Below are positions 1 through 9,864 of a stretch of 64,000 nt of DNA, one piece after another. The stretch covers positions 1,069,013 to 1,133,012 of the forward strand of contig LSRX01000055.1 in NCBI GenBank assembly GCA_001939145.1, read 5' to 3'. How positions within the stretch are numbered: position 1 is the stretch's first letter; each line of letters opens with the position of its first letter. This stretch comes from Symbiodinium microadriaticum. Its lineage: Eukaryota; Sar; Dinophyceae; Suessiales; Symbiodiniaceae. Below the pieces are notes generated by a model. That model had not been told where the DNA came from and did no database searches. It worked only from the letters and a program-made list of their open reading frames with translations. The position numbers and the translations under genes are program-made.

Positions 1-40
1 CACCACCACCACCACCACCACCACCACCACCACCAGCACC

Positions 41-71
<31 letters not shown>

Positions 72-78
72 CCACCAG
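1..78. repeat. CAC trinucleotide microsatellite
   Basis: An almost pure run of CAC triplets with two CAG interruptions opens the window, so its true left end is unknown. Confidence 0.95.
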
Positions 79-83
79 TACCA

Positions 84-235
84 CAATGATAATAATAATC
101 ATACACACAATCATAATAACAAGAATAATTAAACCGATAATCAATAGTACTACTACTAATACTAGAAAATTAATATTCATGACAATAATAATAATGATAG
201 TAATAATAGCTGTAACAGTCATAACAATACCAAGA
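84..235. repeat. Degenerate ATA/ATN triplet-rich tract
   Basis: AT-rich sequence dominated by ATA, AAT and ACT triplets continues the preceding microsatellite. The isoleucine-rich open frame over it is a by-product of the triplets and is not called as a gene. Confidence 0.7.
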
Positions 236-514
236 ACAGAGCCCAAAGTCGCTGAGGCCTTGATCAACGGCTCGCAGTATGCGCTGCACTCGCAAGCTGC
301 CGAGCACTCTGCACCTTCAAGGGGCTGAGGGTCTTAGGGTTCGGGGCTGTAGGCTGTAAGGTTTCGGGCCTTCTGGGAGTAGGTTTTAGGGATGAAGGAT
401 GGAATTTCTATCTATAGTTTTGGCTGTCTATGGCTGTGAACGTGAATTATGGACTTCAGGAACTGAAGAGGAGCACACTTAGACCTGTTCTGTCCAGAAA
501 GAAGTTACCCCATG
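236..514. other. Unique spacer
   Basis: Nothing recognisable except isolated TTAGGG-like heptamers near 330-395. Confidence 0.4.
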
Positions 515-619
515 TACTGTTGATGATATCAATCCTGCAGTACCTTAAGGACCCTAAACTATGGGAATTCTGGCACATTCCTTATTATGGGTAATGCAGG
601 ATTTCTATCATCAACCGTA
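515..619. mobile_element. MITE, family B (TACGGTTGATG ends)
   Basis: The ends TACTGTTGATGATAT and ATCATCAACCGTA are inverted copies. The inner arms pair around AATCCTGCA-TACC / GGTAATGCAGGAT. TA stands at both ends, as expected for a TA-duplicating DNA transposon derivative. Seven related copies occur in the window. Confidence 0.85.
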
Positions 620-900
620 TCACAAACTGGATCCAAAGCGATCCAAAGCCTACCCTCTTCAAACCTCGGAGCCCTACAAACCCAGAGATGCAATGCGGTT
701 GTGGGAGCGAGACATGATGGATCCTGCCTAAGTCACTGCATGGGGGAGTTGTTCGGGTTTAGGGTTTAGTTTAGGGGTTTAAGGGTGTCAGGTTTGGGCA
801 TGTAGAGCATGCTACATGTGAAGATTTAAGCTCCTGGGTCCTAAACGCCGTAAGCCCTACCCCGAGCCTTGGAGTTCCTTGTTTTGACTTTCTTGCATAT

Positions 901-990
901 CCCTAGGGCTCCAAGTATACAAGTAGTACCTACTTTGGGGTCTAAAGTCTGTAAGTAGTACCTACTTTGGGCAATTTGGAGCCCCAGGGT
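901..990. mobile_element. MITE, family J (ACCCTAGGGCTCC ends)
   Basis: A 90-bp element runs from CCCTAGGGCTCCAA to TTGGAGCCCCAGGG, with two internal copies of GTAGTACCTACTTTGGG. Nearly identical copies lie at 3255-3345 (opposite orientation) and 35961-36052. Confidence 0.85.
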
Positions 991-1302
991 ATGTCCTTGA
1001 AAAGGTAGGCTTGTGGGTGTCAGAACAGCAAATCTTAAACCCTGAACACTAGCAGGTGACCCATGCGCTTCGCAAGCTGAGAGCCACACGGCATGCTGTG
1101 CACGCTGCGCTGGACGCATCTGCCGCGCAGCTATCTTTGCCTTGATCTTGGTTTAGGGCGGCTTCAGGGCTGGATGGTGGTTCCTTCCCAGAGGGTCCAT
1201 GTACGTATACACTGAAAACTTTGGCCCCTGAGTGATTACATATGGGCACCGCTTCATTTGGCCTCAGCTGTGTCTGCACATAGGTTCAGGGCAAGCTTCA
1301 TT

Positions 1303-1340
1303 CCCTGAACCCTAGGCCCTCAACCCTAAACCCTAAACCG
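1303..1340. repeat. Telomere-like CCCTAAA tract
   Basis: Five degenerate CCCTAAA units in the C-rich orientation. Confidence 0.8.
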
Positions 1341-1860
1341 ATAAGATTTCGGTCCCGGCTCTGTGCAATGCGGTGTGACCCGCATTACCGCTTTTGGGAT
1401 TCGACCTGGAAGAACAGGGGTTGTAATATAGAAACCTAGCTAATTAGCCCTAGCTTGGGGTATGTTTCATCGATTTTAAGTTTAAGAATTAGGAATAATA
1501 TAGGCGATTATTTAGAGTTCTATCTTCAGGCTTCTTTCGTTGAGCAACGATAACAAGTTCCAAGCAGCCCAGCAATCCTTCACCCCCATGACCTCGACCC
1601 TGGATTGCCCCAAACTCCGTTGTAAGTTCTGACTGTACCTCGAACCTAATTTAACCTAGGTGACAACCTCATGTGTATGATTGGATTTCGGCTACAGGTG
1701 TCAATAAGTCAGAAATGCCCGCATCGCACCCGCTATACCTTTTGTCCACAACCCTGCAACTCTGTAAGCTGTATTTAGCCAGTACAAAACCCCAAGCCCA
1801 AACATTTCTCCATCTCCGAAAGCGTCAGTCATTGCCTTGCCGCCGCACCACTTGCTAGCC
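1341..1860. other. Spacer without recognised features
   Basis: No MITE, telomere tract or convincing exon seen. A 61-codon plus-strand frame at 1673-1858 has no distinguishing character. Confidence 0.4.
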
Positions 1861-2064
1861 GGATGCAAAGGACAGTTTAAGGTTTAGGGTTTAGGGCTTG
1901 ACTTCTAAATCTTGAACTCTGTAAAACCTGGACACTGAAGCTTAGATAAACCCTACGGGGCTTCGGAGTTCGGTAGTGCTTGGGGATGACATGTAGGCTG
2001 GGGCCGTTTAAGTTCCTATTTTGGTTTGAAGGGTCGACTCGAACATAAAGCGACAACTGCAACA

Positions 2065-2125
2065 AGGGTTTTAGGGTTTATGGTTTTAGGGTGTACAGTT
2101 TAGGCTTTAGGGTTTAGGGCTTAGT
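2065..2125. repeat. Telomere-like TTTAGGG tract
   Basis: Degenerate TTTAGGG units in the G-rich orientation, including TTTTAGGG variants. Confidence 0.8.
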
Positions 2126-2853
2126 AACCCAATTTGCTGTGCTTGACATGGCTAGTTAGTTTGATCGAAGTATTGTTCCTATAACCAGTCGTAAAATTAA
2201 CGAGATATAGTGGTGATCGTCATGGTAAATGAAGGTAAGATAAAGTAAAGCTAAGATGATGAGTACCGAGACGGAGGGAAACACATGCGTTGAATATTGG
2301 TGACCTCTATCCTGATCGTAAGGAGGTATAAGGGAGGCTCGAGCTAGTTAACGGCGTCAAACTCAAGCTGAAACGATTCTGCGAATAGCTCAGGTCTGCG
2401 AGTTTGAAACGATTCTGCAGCCTTGGGTTCACCTTGAGTTTGCTTGCCTAAGCGATCCAGCGAGCAGGACTTTACACGATTGGGCGCATCCTCGAATTAT
2501 CCTGCAACCTGATATGGCTGAAGTCTCCCTAGAAGCCCTGTTACCCTTGTATGTAGTCATGTAGTTGAACACCGTCCCTATGTAGCCACGGCATAGCCGC
2601 GCATTTCCGAGATTGCATGGGTATCTGGGCTTCCGGGGATGTTCAACACAATTCGCCTAGGGTTGCTGCGTATACATAGTTGACCGTGATTTAAAGTCCG
2701 GGTCCAGGTTCTTGAGCAGCAGATCATGGATGAGACGTTGCTCATTCCTGGGCCATGGTTGGGAACTGCTCAAAACTGCGAAAAGCTACCGCTGCTCCCT
2801 GGTGTAGAAGATCGTGACTAAACAGTAAAAACAGTAATGCCAGATGAACCCAG
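2126..2853. other. Unique spacer
   Basis: Motif-poor sequence. No coding frame, inverted-repeat element or RNA gene could be supported. Confidence 0.4.
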
Positions 2854-2978
2854 ATGCTCGCTGGTGAAGGTGTGGCCGAGCTGCTTCAAACGCATCACCG
2901 TGCTCGAGGCCGTTTCGGCAGCACCATGTACCAAGGTACGTTTCGCATCCACCTGCGCCACGGCTTGTTGCCTTGGTT

Positions 2979-3076
2979 CCCCAGTAACCCCTTAATAATA
3001 AGGGTACCCTTTTTCTTGATATTTGGTTTTAATAAGGGGACCACAAACTAAAAAGGGCAAAAGGGTACTACTGGGG
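2979..3076. mobile_element. MITE, family K (CCCCAGTA..CCCTTAATAA ends)
   Basis: CCCCAGTAACCCCTTAATAA at the left and GGGTACTACTGGGG at the right form terminal inverted repeats around GGGTACCCTTTTT and a weak A/T centre. Relatives lie at 43401-43502 and 51274-51386, with a left end only at 42863. Confidence 0.8.
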
Positions 3077-3140
3077 CACCTAGTTGCCGTGCCAGCATGG
3101 CTGATGCGATCTGGTTGTCGTACTTCCTTGAGCTGCTACT

Positions 3141-3248
3141 ACCTATAGCCTCCATTGTAGTTCCTTTTTGGGGGTTACCTTTTAGGATCCTTAATATATA
3201 ATTAATTGGTTAAACCCAAAAAAAGGAACTGCAATGGAGACTTTAGGT
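3141..3248. mobile_element. MITE, family A (ACCTATAGTCTCC ends)
   Basis: ACCTATAGCCTCCATTGTAG pairs with the right arm CTGCAATGGAGACTTTAGGT, with TTCCTTTTTGGGGG / CCCAAAAAAAGGAA inside. This is the most frequent family in the window. Confidence 0.9.
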
Positions 3249-3254
3249 AATCTA

Positions 3255-3345
3255 ACCTTGGGGCTCCAAATAGCCCAAAGTAGGTACTACTTACAGACTT
3301 TAGACCCCAAAGTAGGTACCATATGTATACTTGGAGCCCTAGGGA
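3255..3345. mobile_element. MITE, family J, inverted copy
   Basis: Reverse-complement copy of the 901-990 element, starting six bases after a family A MITE. Confidence 0.85.
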
Positions 3346-3632
3346 TATGAAAGAAGCCCAGCTGCCGAGGCAGCAGGTTACTGTCGGTTATCATACGCAT
3401 TATGCAGGCAACCCGGCTTTTAGTACTAGAAGCCGTCAGTCCCTGCGGGCCCTGCTTCATTAGCTCCCCCCTCTCAAATGAAGGTATACGTCTAAGTGTG
3501 TCTAAGCATTCCTAGGCAAACAAGCACAAAGAGCAGCCGTGTCGCAAGTCCGTCAGTTGGAACCTCAGTATCTGCACGCCTGCACTGGTCACGAGCTTCT
3601 GCAGCCTCGGAGTTGCTGGTTTTGCAAACGAA

Positions 3633-4059
3633 TTAAGCCTTAGCAAGTGCATGTCTGGATGCTTCAAAAGAATACATCAATTTGCTGGGTTGCTCCACAG
3701 CCAGCATCGCGCTGGTAGACTCGCCCCGCAAGTCGTTGTAGTGACACTTGGCAGCTACCGTGCGAAGGGCCATGGGTGCCATTTCATCTGTATACCTGTC
3801 TGGCGAAGCCGTGTCCACAGTGGCCTTCTTGGCAGATATAATCTTGTATGCCACATTGCCACTGATGTAGATGGGGTTGCCATCCTGTTCACTCATTGAA
3901 GATAAGCATCGCATATTCAATACCTTCATATCAGATCATGGTCTAGCTTGTCTATCCTACCAAGTCAAACACCACAGCCATGGCAATAGCAAGAACAGGC
4001 ACTACAATGAGGCGGGAACACGAAGCCCACCTCGGAAAGTGTGTGGGATTAACATCGCA
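3633..4059 (-). CDS. Candidate two-exon gene, product unknown
   Basis: Seen: a minus-strand open frame at 3961-4059 (33 codons) contains the hydrophobic stretch RLIVVPVLAIAMAVVFDL and stops at a GTAGGA donor-like site. After 76 bases a second frame starts behind GAACAG at 3884 and runs 83 codons to a TAA at 3633. The two join in phase 0. The second exon has a natural mixed composition (for example NPIYISGNVAYKIISAKKA) and the surroundings lack telomere-like motifs. Inference: a small protein with an N-terminal membrane segment or signal, whose 5' end may lie upstream because no good ATG precedes the hydrophobic stretch. I do not recognise a family. The minus strand reads better than the overlapping plus-strand frame of 82 codons. 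Confidence 0.4.
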
Positions 4060-4144
4060 CTATGTGCATGTAGGTGACCCTCTTGAATGTGCTCGGACAA
4101 CGGCTAGTTTAGAACTTCGTGCTCTTGTGCCTCCTCCACAATGT

Positions 4145-4180
4145 GCTTAATAATATACATATATATATATATATATACTT
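4145..4180. repeat. TA microsatellite
   Basis: AT dinucleotide run in an A/T-rich stretch. Confidence 0.9.
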
Positions 4181-4591
4181 ATTGATTTATTTATTTCTTC
4201 CTGATAAACGTCAGTTATTCTGATTTAGCAGAGGATGATGTGAGGCCAGAGAGGTCTCATTCTAGGCGGGGGGGGGGCTGGGCTTATTCGGATGCCGGAA
4301 ATGTTTGGGGGCCATACAAAGCACAGTGCATTGCCGTGGCGGGAGTACGATTCTAGAAGGCCGCAGGAACGAGTCGAAGCCAAAATGTGCACGCATTCTC
4401 GCGGGAGCACAGTTTCGACAGGCGGACATGCACGGAAAGACCCTGCGCACCCCAGACATCCATACAAACTCCTGTGGCGGGATCAGGGTTTCGAGTGGCT
4501 GAACCCCTTGAAACGGCGGGATTTCTAGACCAGGCCACGGAGAATCGTAAACTCCAACAGCGAAAATCAGAATATAAAAGCTGGAAAAAAT

Positions 4592-4694
4592 AACCCTTAC
4601 CCTCTAAGGACTCATATTTTAAGATATTTGAAGGCTTTTGGGCCCAAAGACCCTGTTATACGAAGGCTTTGGGGCTGTTTCGATGCTAAGGGTA
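4592..4694. mobile_element. MITE, family I, diverged
   Basis: The ends AACCCTTACCCTCTAAGG and GCTAAGGGTAAG flank GACTCATATTTTAAG and GGGCCCAAAGACC, as in the 27352 and 63129 copies but more decayed. Confidence 0.6.
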
Positions 4695-4919
4695 AGAATG
4701 CAAGTATACTATTCCTGTACGTAATGTGATCGTGATCCAGCCTTGTCTGTCACGCCTACTTCACGAATGTCCAATGTCTTCCGGGCGATGTTGATCTTCC
4801 GAGTTGCCACGCCGCAGGGGTTCACTATGTGGATACCGGGCTCGTTGATGCTCCCAACATACTTTCCCCAGACCAGAACCTAGTTTCTGTTTCAGAACGC
4901 AATCTCTTAATCTACAATC

Positions 4920-5334
4920 CTAAAGACAGCATGTCAATGTTATGTACATCCTCCTGCAGCAACTTGACAAGTAAAAAGACATCCTGAACCAGCACAGAGG
5001 AACGGCCGCGCGCTCGTTCTGATCGAAGACACTCATGGAGCAGAGCCAGGCTGGAAGACACACACAGGAGAGGACGGTACTCAGTGCATCCGGACAGCAG
5101 AGGTTGGCCTCAACGTCCATCTCATCATCGCTGTCTGATGCCCGTTCCTCCGTTGGTCTGCAAACCCGTAGCCGAAGCCGGGTATCAGCCGTATCATCAA
5201 AGGGTTGTCCCCGGATCAGTCTCGGCCAAACTAGGGTTTCTACAAGCTACAACAGCAAAGTCTTGCATGACTACGTTAAAGCCAGCGTCCACCAGGGCAG
5301 CAGACATTTGCTCCTGAGTTGGCCGCTGCGCCAT
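4920..5334 (-). pseudogene. Candidate gene or gene remnant, two overlapping frames
   Basis: Seen: a minus-strand ATG at 5334 opens a 45-codon frame beginning MAQRPTQEQMSAALVDAG and ending at a TGA at 5197. A second frame, open from 5246 to a TAG at 4920 (108 codons), contains DDTADTRLRLRVCRPTEER followed by the acidic run ASDSDDEMDVEA. Both look like real protein, but they differ by one base in phase over their overlap, and no intron of plausible size can separate them. Either a one-base frameshift has broken the gene or the base call is wrong. No family recognised. The downstream half becomes Cys-rich and less convincing, so an exon may end near 5040. Confidence 0.35.
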
Positions 5335-5555
5335 GATGACCGATGTCGAGCCCCGTCTGCGACTTTGGAAACAAACTGGGCCTAGCGAGACACAGATGAG
5401 AACCTCAGCCGATAATGCTGCACACGACAGCAGCTTCTATCCACCTGGAACGTACGAATGTCGAGGAAGAAAGACGGAGAACAAATTCGGCACTACGACA
5501 GGAGCTTCACGCCACAAGGTCTTGAAACAAGAGAAATGCCATTATACCATGTGGA

Positions 5556-5646
5556 TAGTTCGCCTTTGGGTCCCCTTTAGGGCCACTTTTTTCAAGGGGT
5601 GACAGACTGCTTTGGGGATGTAAAAAGGGACACTACTTTAGACAGC
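5556..5646. mobile_element. MITE, family M, diverged
   Basis: AGTTCGCCTTTGGGTCCCCTTT and the right arm AAAAAGGGACACTACTTTAGA match the ends of the 8233 element with several substitutions. Confidence 0.5.
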
Positions 5647-5683
5647 TAAGTTAGGCTTCAGGGCTGACGTATTTCTGAGAATC

Positions 5684-5777
5684 TACCCATAGGCCCCTAA
5701 GTCGTTGCTTTTTGTGGTTCATACTTAGAATCCTATAAGGCAATCCCCAAAAGGAACTACTTAGGGGCCTATGGGTA
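5684..5777. mobile_element. MITE, family A variant with TACCCATAGGCCCC ends
   Basis: Near-perfect inverted ends TACCCATAGGCCCCTAAGT / ACTTAGGGGCCTATGGGTA. The centre, with GAATCCTATAAGG and CCCCAAAAGGAA, matches family A, so the termini have been exchanged relative to it. Confidence 0.8.
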
Positions 5778-5848
5778 AACCTGCTTGGCCAAGAGAGCGG
5801 GAACAGGATCTCCAGGTTCAGGAGCTCCGGGACGGAAAGCTTTAGACG

Positions 5849-5950
5849 TACGGTTGATGATATACATCCTGCATTACCCCATAATAAGGAATAGATCAGA
5901 ATTCCCATAGTTTAGGGTAAGGTAATGCAGGACTTATATCATCAACAGTA
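5849..5950. mobile_element. MITE, family B
   Basis: TACGGTTGATGATATACATCC at the left pairs with TATATCATCAACAGTA at the right. Confidence 0.85.
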
Positions 5951-6077
5951 GGGTCTAGGGTGCATATATCACTCCGAAGCGAAACTCTTTATTCGGGTGT
6001 GCAAGATTCAATTAAGTTCCGATGTGCAAACCCTACAGAAGAGCCCCTTAGTAACAAGACTGCCTTACAGTCACTTC

Positions 6078-6172
6078 ACTCACCCTAAACCCTAAACCCT
6101 AGACCCTAAACCCTAAACCCTAACCTAAACCCCCAAACCCTAGACCCTAGACCCTAAACCCTAACCTAAACC
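6078..6172. repeat. Telomere-like CCCTAAA tract
   Basis: About thirteen CCCTAAA units with CCCTAGA and CCCTAACCTAAA variants. Confidence 0.9.
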
Positions 6173-6338
6173 ATGGCCCAGGCCCTGACAGAACGTCGGA
6201 TGTTGCTCGCAGTCCGTCCGACATCCAGCAGCCTTCTCGGCAGAGACGCCCTGCCGCCCGTGCTAGGGTTTTGAGGTGCAGGGTTCCAGGCCTTGGGGCT
6301 TCGTAGTTCAGTGATGAAGGGCTTAGGGCCTTAGCTGA

Positions 6339-6372
6339 ACCCCCCCCTAAACCCTAAACCCTAACCCCCCTC
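6339..6372. repeat. Short telomere-like CCCTAAA tract
   Basis: Three CCCTAAA units between runs of C. Confidence 0.8.
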
Positions 6373-6504
6373 CCTCAAGTGCCAGTCTTCAGACGGGCTT
6401 GTGAAAGCAGCTGGGGTTTAGGGAAAGGTCTGGTGCCGGATGTAGTGTTCTAAGGTTCGAGCTCTATAGGGCTTCGGGCTTTAAAAGGGTTAGTATAGAG
6501 TCCA

Positions 6505-6635
6505 GGGACAGGGTTTAGGGTTCAAGGTTTAGTATAGGGTTCCAGGGATTAGGGTTTAGGGTTCAGGGTTTGGTATAGGGTTCAGGGTTTAGTGTAGGGT
6601 TCAGGACCTAGGGTTCAGGGCTCTGGGGTTGAGGT
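6505..6635. repeat. Telomere-derived minisatellite (TTTAGGGTTCAGGG type)
   Basis: Repeating blocks of GGTTTAGTATAGGGTTCAGG with TTTAGGG and TTCAGGG variants in the G-rich orientation. Confidence 0.8.
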
Positions 6636-6798
6636 GTACGGCGGTGGGTCTGATCGACGATCTTGACGACGATACTCAACTGGCCGTGGATGTAGGGTTT
6701 ACGGCTTAGGGCTTGGCGCCTGTAGGACTCAGCGCTTAAGGCTGACTCGAAGCTCCACTTCCATGCGGGAAGAACTTCACATTGGATGATGATGTAGC

Positions 6799-6890
6799 TA
6801 AACCCTAAACCCTAAAGCCCCAAACCCTAAACCCTAAACCCAAAAATCCAAAACCCAAAACCCTAAACCCTGAAACCCTAAACCCTAAGG
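6799..6890. repeat. Telomere-like CCCTAAA tract
   Basis: CCCTAAA units mixed with CCCAAAA and CCCTGAAA variants. Confidence 0.9.
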
Positions 6891-6979
6891 CTTACGTGAG
6901 ATCTCTGCCAGAGCCTGAAGGGTTCTTGTACCGACAAGCCCGTCGAATCAAGACTCCGAAACAGACAAGCCTACATCAG

Positions 6980-7079
6980 AGGGTCCAAGTACCCAAATAA
7001 TAAGGTTTTAGGTCTCAGAATCCATACTCTGAGTGGTTTTTGGACCTTGAAGCCCTACCATTTGGGTACTTGGACCCTT
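6980..7079. mobile_element. MITE, family C (AGGGTCCAAGTACCCAAATA ends)
   Basis: AGGGTCCAAGTACCCAAATA pairs with CATTTGGGTACTTGGACCCT. The inner arms AAGGTTTTAGGTCTCA / TTTTTGGACCTTGAAG complete the hairpin. A minus-strand protein-like frame runs directly into its right end. Confidence 0.9.
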
Positions 7080-7082
7080 AAG

Positions 7083-7265
7083 GGTGCACATCATTGTCAC
7101 ACGTAAGGTTAGATTAACAGTGCTTCTTGCAGTCGTGTGCCTTCTTCGGGCAAACCACTGAGTAGCCGCCCGGAGTGGGCCGTTACGAGAAATGGAAGCA
7201 CTGGCTGCTTTTGCGAAAAGCATGGAAAAAAACACGATGTATATGCTCAACCCTAAGAATCCCAT
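7083..7265 (-). CDS. Candidate first exon encoding a secretory/plastid-type leader
   Basis: Seen: a minus-strand ATG at 7265 begins MGFLGLSIYIVFFSMLFAK followed by AASAS, a hydrophobic core ending in small residues like a signal-peptide cleavage region. It continues ISRNGPLRAATQWFARRRH and then a Ser/Thr/Arg-rich stretch with almost no acidic residues. The frame enters the family C MITE at about 7080. Known: peridinin dinoflagellates send proteins to their plastid with a signal peptide followed by a basic, hydroxyl-rich transit peptide. Inference: this could be such a bipartite leader, with the mature protein in downstream exons not found here. It could also be a chance frame; no acceptor or mature domain supports it. 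Confidence 0.3.
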
Positions 7266-7295
7266 TGCACACTCAACAAAGCCAAGACAAAGATC

Positions 7296-7484
7296 CTATT
7301 TGTGTGAAGACATGACACCTGTGCGATAGACTGCAGTGGCGCGAAGGCTTCCAGAGTCTGAGGTTTGCGTGCAAACAAATCCCAAACCTCTGCACCCGAG
7401 ACCAATCATTGCACCTGCAGGCAGCGACCCTATCGAATACTGCGTAGCTTGTCCTTTCGGTCTTTCGGCGTCGAAGCCAGCTAA
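7296..7484 (-). CDS. Candidate exon, product unknown
   Basis: Seen: behind TCCAAG at 7485 a minus-strand frame runs 62 codons to a TAG at 7296, including GFDAERPKGQATQYSIGSLP and SDSGSLRATAVYRTGVMSS. Its Gly/Ser/Ala-rich but balanced composition is unlike the low-complexity frames nearby. The frame stays open upstream into telomere-like DNA, so the true start is taken at the AG. A donor may precede the stop. It lies 31 bases upstream, on the same strand, of the signal-peptide-like frame, so the two are not exons of one gene in simple order. No family recognised. Confidence 0.35.
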   Translation of the reverse strand, partial: LAGFDAERPKGQATQYSIGSLPAGAMIGLGCRGLGFVCTQTSDSGSLRATAVYRTGVMSSHK

Positions 7485-7504
7485 CTTGGATGCACAAGTA
7501 TTCA

Positions 7505-7600
7505 GGTAAACCCCTAAGCCTGAACCCCAAACCCTAAACTCCCAAACACTGAACTCCAAACCCTAAACCCCCACAACCGAAACCTAACCCCTAAACAATG
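7505..7600. repeat. Telomere-like CCCTAAA tract
   Basis: Degenerate units with CCCAAACCC and CTGAAC variants. Confidence 0.8.
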
Positions 7601-7679
7601 GACATAAAGCCTAAACTCTTAAAGCCAGGCCCACAGCGCCGCCTCTGGGCAGAAGGCCTCCGAGTGTGGTCGAGGTTTT

Positions 7680-7746
7680 GGTAGGGTTTAGGGGTTTAGG
7701 GTTTAGGAGCTTTGGTAGGGTTTAGGGTTTAGGATTTAGGGCTTAG
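7680..7746. repeat. Telomere-like TTTAGGG tract
   Basis: Two copies of GTAGGGTTTAGGG separated by AGCTTTG, then further TTTAGGG variants. The orientation is opposite to the tract ending at 7600. Confidence 0.85.
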
Positions 7747-8041
7747 GGCGACTGAGAATCCATCGCGGGCTCTGATACTCTAACTCTTTAGCAACTTTAC
7801 TACTGAATTCGGCGACCCTGCAAGTGGGGCTCGGGGGTACCATGCACCTTAAACCTGAAAGAGGTACGCGGGCTGAGGATAGTAGTCATTTGTGTCGTAC
7901 TTGGGGTGATCCCAGTATTCTGCACTTGCATCCTCGGGGCAACTAATGTGGTGAGGGTCGAGGCGGTCGGGCTTCGGATACCCTAGGTTCTGAAGCTTTG
8001 AGGTAGACCATAAACCCTAAACCCTTTCCTAATTAAGCTCT

Positions 8042-8159
8042 ACCTATAGTCTCCATTGTAGTTCCTCTTTTTGGTTAACCGAGTTCATAACTATAATATA
8101 GGAGCCCAACCATTTGACTGGTCAACCCAAACAAGGGAACTACACTGGAGACTATAGGT
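8042..8159. mobile_element. MITE, family A
   Basis: ACCTATAGTCTCCATTGTAG and CTACACTGGAGACTATAGGT are inverted copies; the centre holds GGTTAACC. Confidence 0.9.
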
Positions 8160-8232
8160 ACAGACCTCAGGATCCCAAGACATGCAGCTGTGCGCGGCAC
8201 AGCGAATTCAACATCTTCAGTCCAAACCCTAT

Positions 8233-8344
8233 AGGGGTAGTTTTCTAAATTAGGGTCCCTTTTTGAATCCCCAATATCGTACGGCACCCTTATAAAAATA
8301 AAAGAAAAACCTATAAAAAGGACCCTACTTCAGAGAACTGCCTA
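8233..8344. mobile_element. MITE, family M (GTAGTTTTCTAAATTAGGGTCC ends)
   Basis: The left arm TAGTTTTCTAAATTAGGG and the right arm CCCTACTTCAGAGAACTG are inverted. The interior GGCACCCTTATAAAAA and AAAAGGACCCTAC is the source sequence type of the satellite at 53641. Confidence 0.75.
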
Positions 8345-8689
8345 GAGGATCCAACGACCCAAGTCATGCGCTACCTGAGGCCATGGAGAGTACGCTCTTA
8401 GGGACCTTAAGGCCCCATCAGTTGGGCACTTGGATCAACAAGGCCAACCAGAAATCCGACAACTGGCAAGGCTCCCGCGTGCTTGCAAGTAGGACTGCAG
8501 GGAAGGCATCCATATAGATGCTGATTTCCAACACCTATGACCGCAAGCGAAGTACTTGCAGCCCCGCTTATCACCATAAACATTTTACCAAGCCTCAAGT
8601 TTAAAAAACAATCTGTGTTACCAACCAATAAATGTCATGCCGTCTCAAGCCTCCAAACCAGCAAACCCTCAACCCGACAACTTCAAAAC

Positions 8690-8905
8690 TAACCCTAAAC
8701 CTAGACACTTAAGCCTAAACCCCACACACTTAACTGTATTAACCCTATAAACCCTAAACCCTCGACACTCACCCTAGACCCTAGACACTAAACCCTACAC
8801 CCTAGACACTAAACCCTAGACCCTAGACACTAGACCCTACACCCTAAACCCTGAAGCCCTAAAACCCTAAAGCCCGAAGCCCTAAAACCCTAAAGCCCGA
8901 AGCCC
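8690..8905. repeat. Telomere-like CCCTAAA / CCCTAGACACT minisatellite
   Basis: CCCTAAA units alternate with CCCTAGACACTAAA and, at the right end, with CCCTAAAGCCCGAAG repeated twice. Confidence 0.85.
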
Positions 8906-8984
8906 AAGATCATCTGCCTGCCGGCAGCTCTGAGCTGATGCCCTATCCTCTACCACACCGGTCTCGTTTACCTGGGGGTTGCTC

Positions 8985-9095
8985 TGGGGTTCCGTAAAGG
9001 GATCTATAGGGGTTTAAGGCTTAACGGGATCCATAAGGGTTTCTATTCGGGTACTACAAGTGTTCTAAAGGGGTAGTTGTCTAGCGGGTGATCTT
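8985..9095. mobile_element. Family M-like fragment
   Basis: GGGGTAGTTGTCTAGCGGGTGATC and the upstream GGTTCCGTAAAGGGAT recall the family M ends at 34904-35100. No clear right end. Confidence 0.35.
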
Positions 9096-9316
9096 TTGAA
9101 TAAGCCTAAACCCTAAACAGGTATAGCATGGCGTTCGGGGTGCGGGTGTGCGGGTTAGGGTTTAGGGTATCGAGCTTCGATGCTAGCGAATCGTGTCTGG
9201 GGTCTATACGGCTTAGGGTTTGGAGTTTAGGGTGCAGGGGTCCAGGGTTTGGGGTTTGGGACCCAGGGTGCAGGGCTGACAGAGCTCACGACGACCGAAA
9301 TCTCCAAGCCTAATGA

Positions 9317-9371
9317 ACTACATCTTAAACTACTTCTTAAACAATGCTTAAGGAGTAGTTTAAGATGTAGT
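9317..9371. other. 24-bp-arm hairpin with 7-base loop
   Basis: 9317-9340 and 9348-9371 are inverted copies (ACTACATCTTAAACTACT arm) with a single mismatch and loop ACAATGC. It matches none of the MITE families. Confidence 0.9.
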
Positions 9372-9649
9372 CGGCTTAGGGCTAAGGAATTCTTCTCCCT
9401 TAGTTACGACAGAAGAAGCTCGCTGCTGGATTCTTGCCATTGGGCATCCGTCGTAGGGTCTTCATTCAGGCTACAGGTCCATGCGTTAGGGGCTAGTTTA
9501 GGATTTGAGGGATTAGGCTGTAGTGCTATACTCTCTCTCAAGTACCATGTCCACAAAGATTCAGACCCGTCGAACCACTGAAAGGTTCCCTCGTTACTAA
9601 GAAAGTAGTCGGGCTTCTAATATAGGTGGCTATTAAGGCATCTATATAT

Positions 9650-9712
9650 ACGCTAAACCCTAAACCTTAAACCTTAATATCCTAAAGCCCTAGACCCTAA
9701 ATCCTAATCTCA
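9650..9712. repeat. Degenerate telomere-like CCCTAAA tract
   Basis: CCCTAAA with CCTTAAA and CCCTAGA variants. Confidence 0.75.
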
Positions 9713-9864
9713 TTGTCTGAAAGATGTACCAAACTGCCATTACCCTGAAGTCTGGTTTATGCGGAGTCGGACAGGTTTTGAGGCCCGGTGCTTTGGGATT
9801 CTCCGGTTTAAAGTGCTGGGGTTGAGGGTGCAGTGCAAGGGAGGCTCTAGAGTTGCATCTTGTA

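Noticed and set aside
8905-8965. tRNA-like TGGTAGAGGATAGGG on the minus strand
   Set aside because: No T-arm GTTCGA sequence and no cloverleaf pairing.
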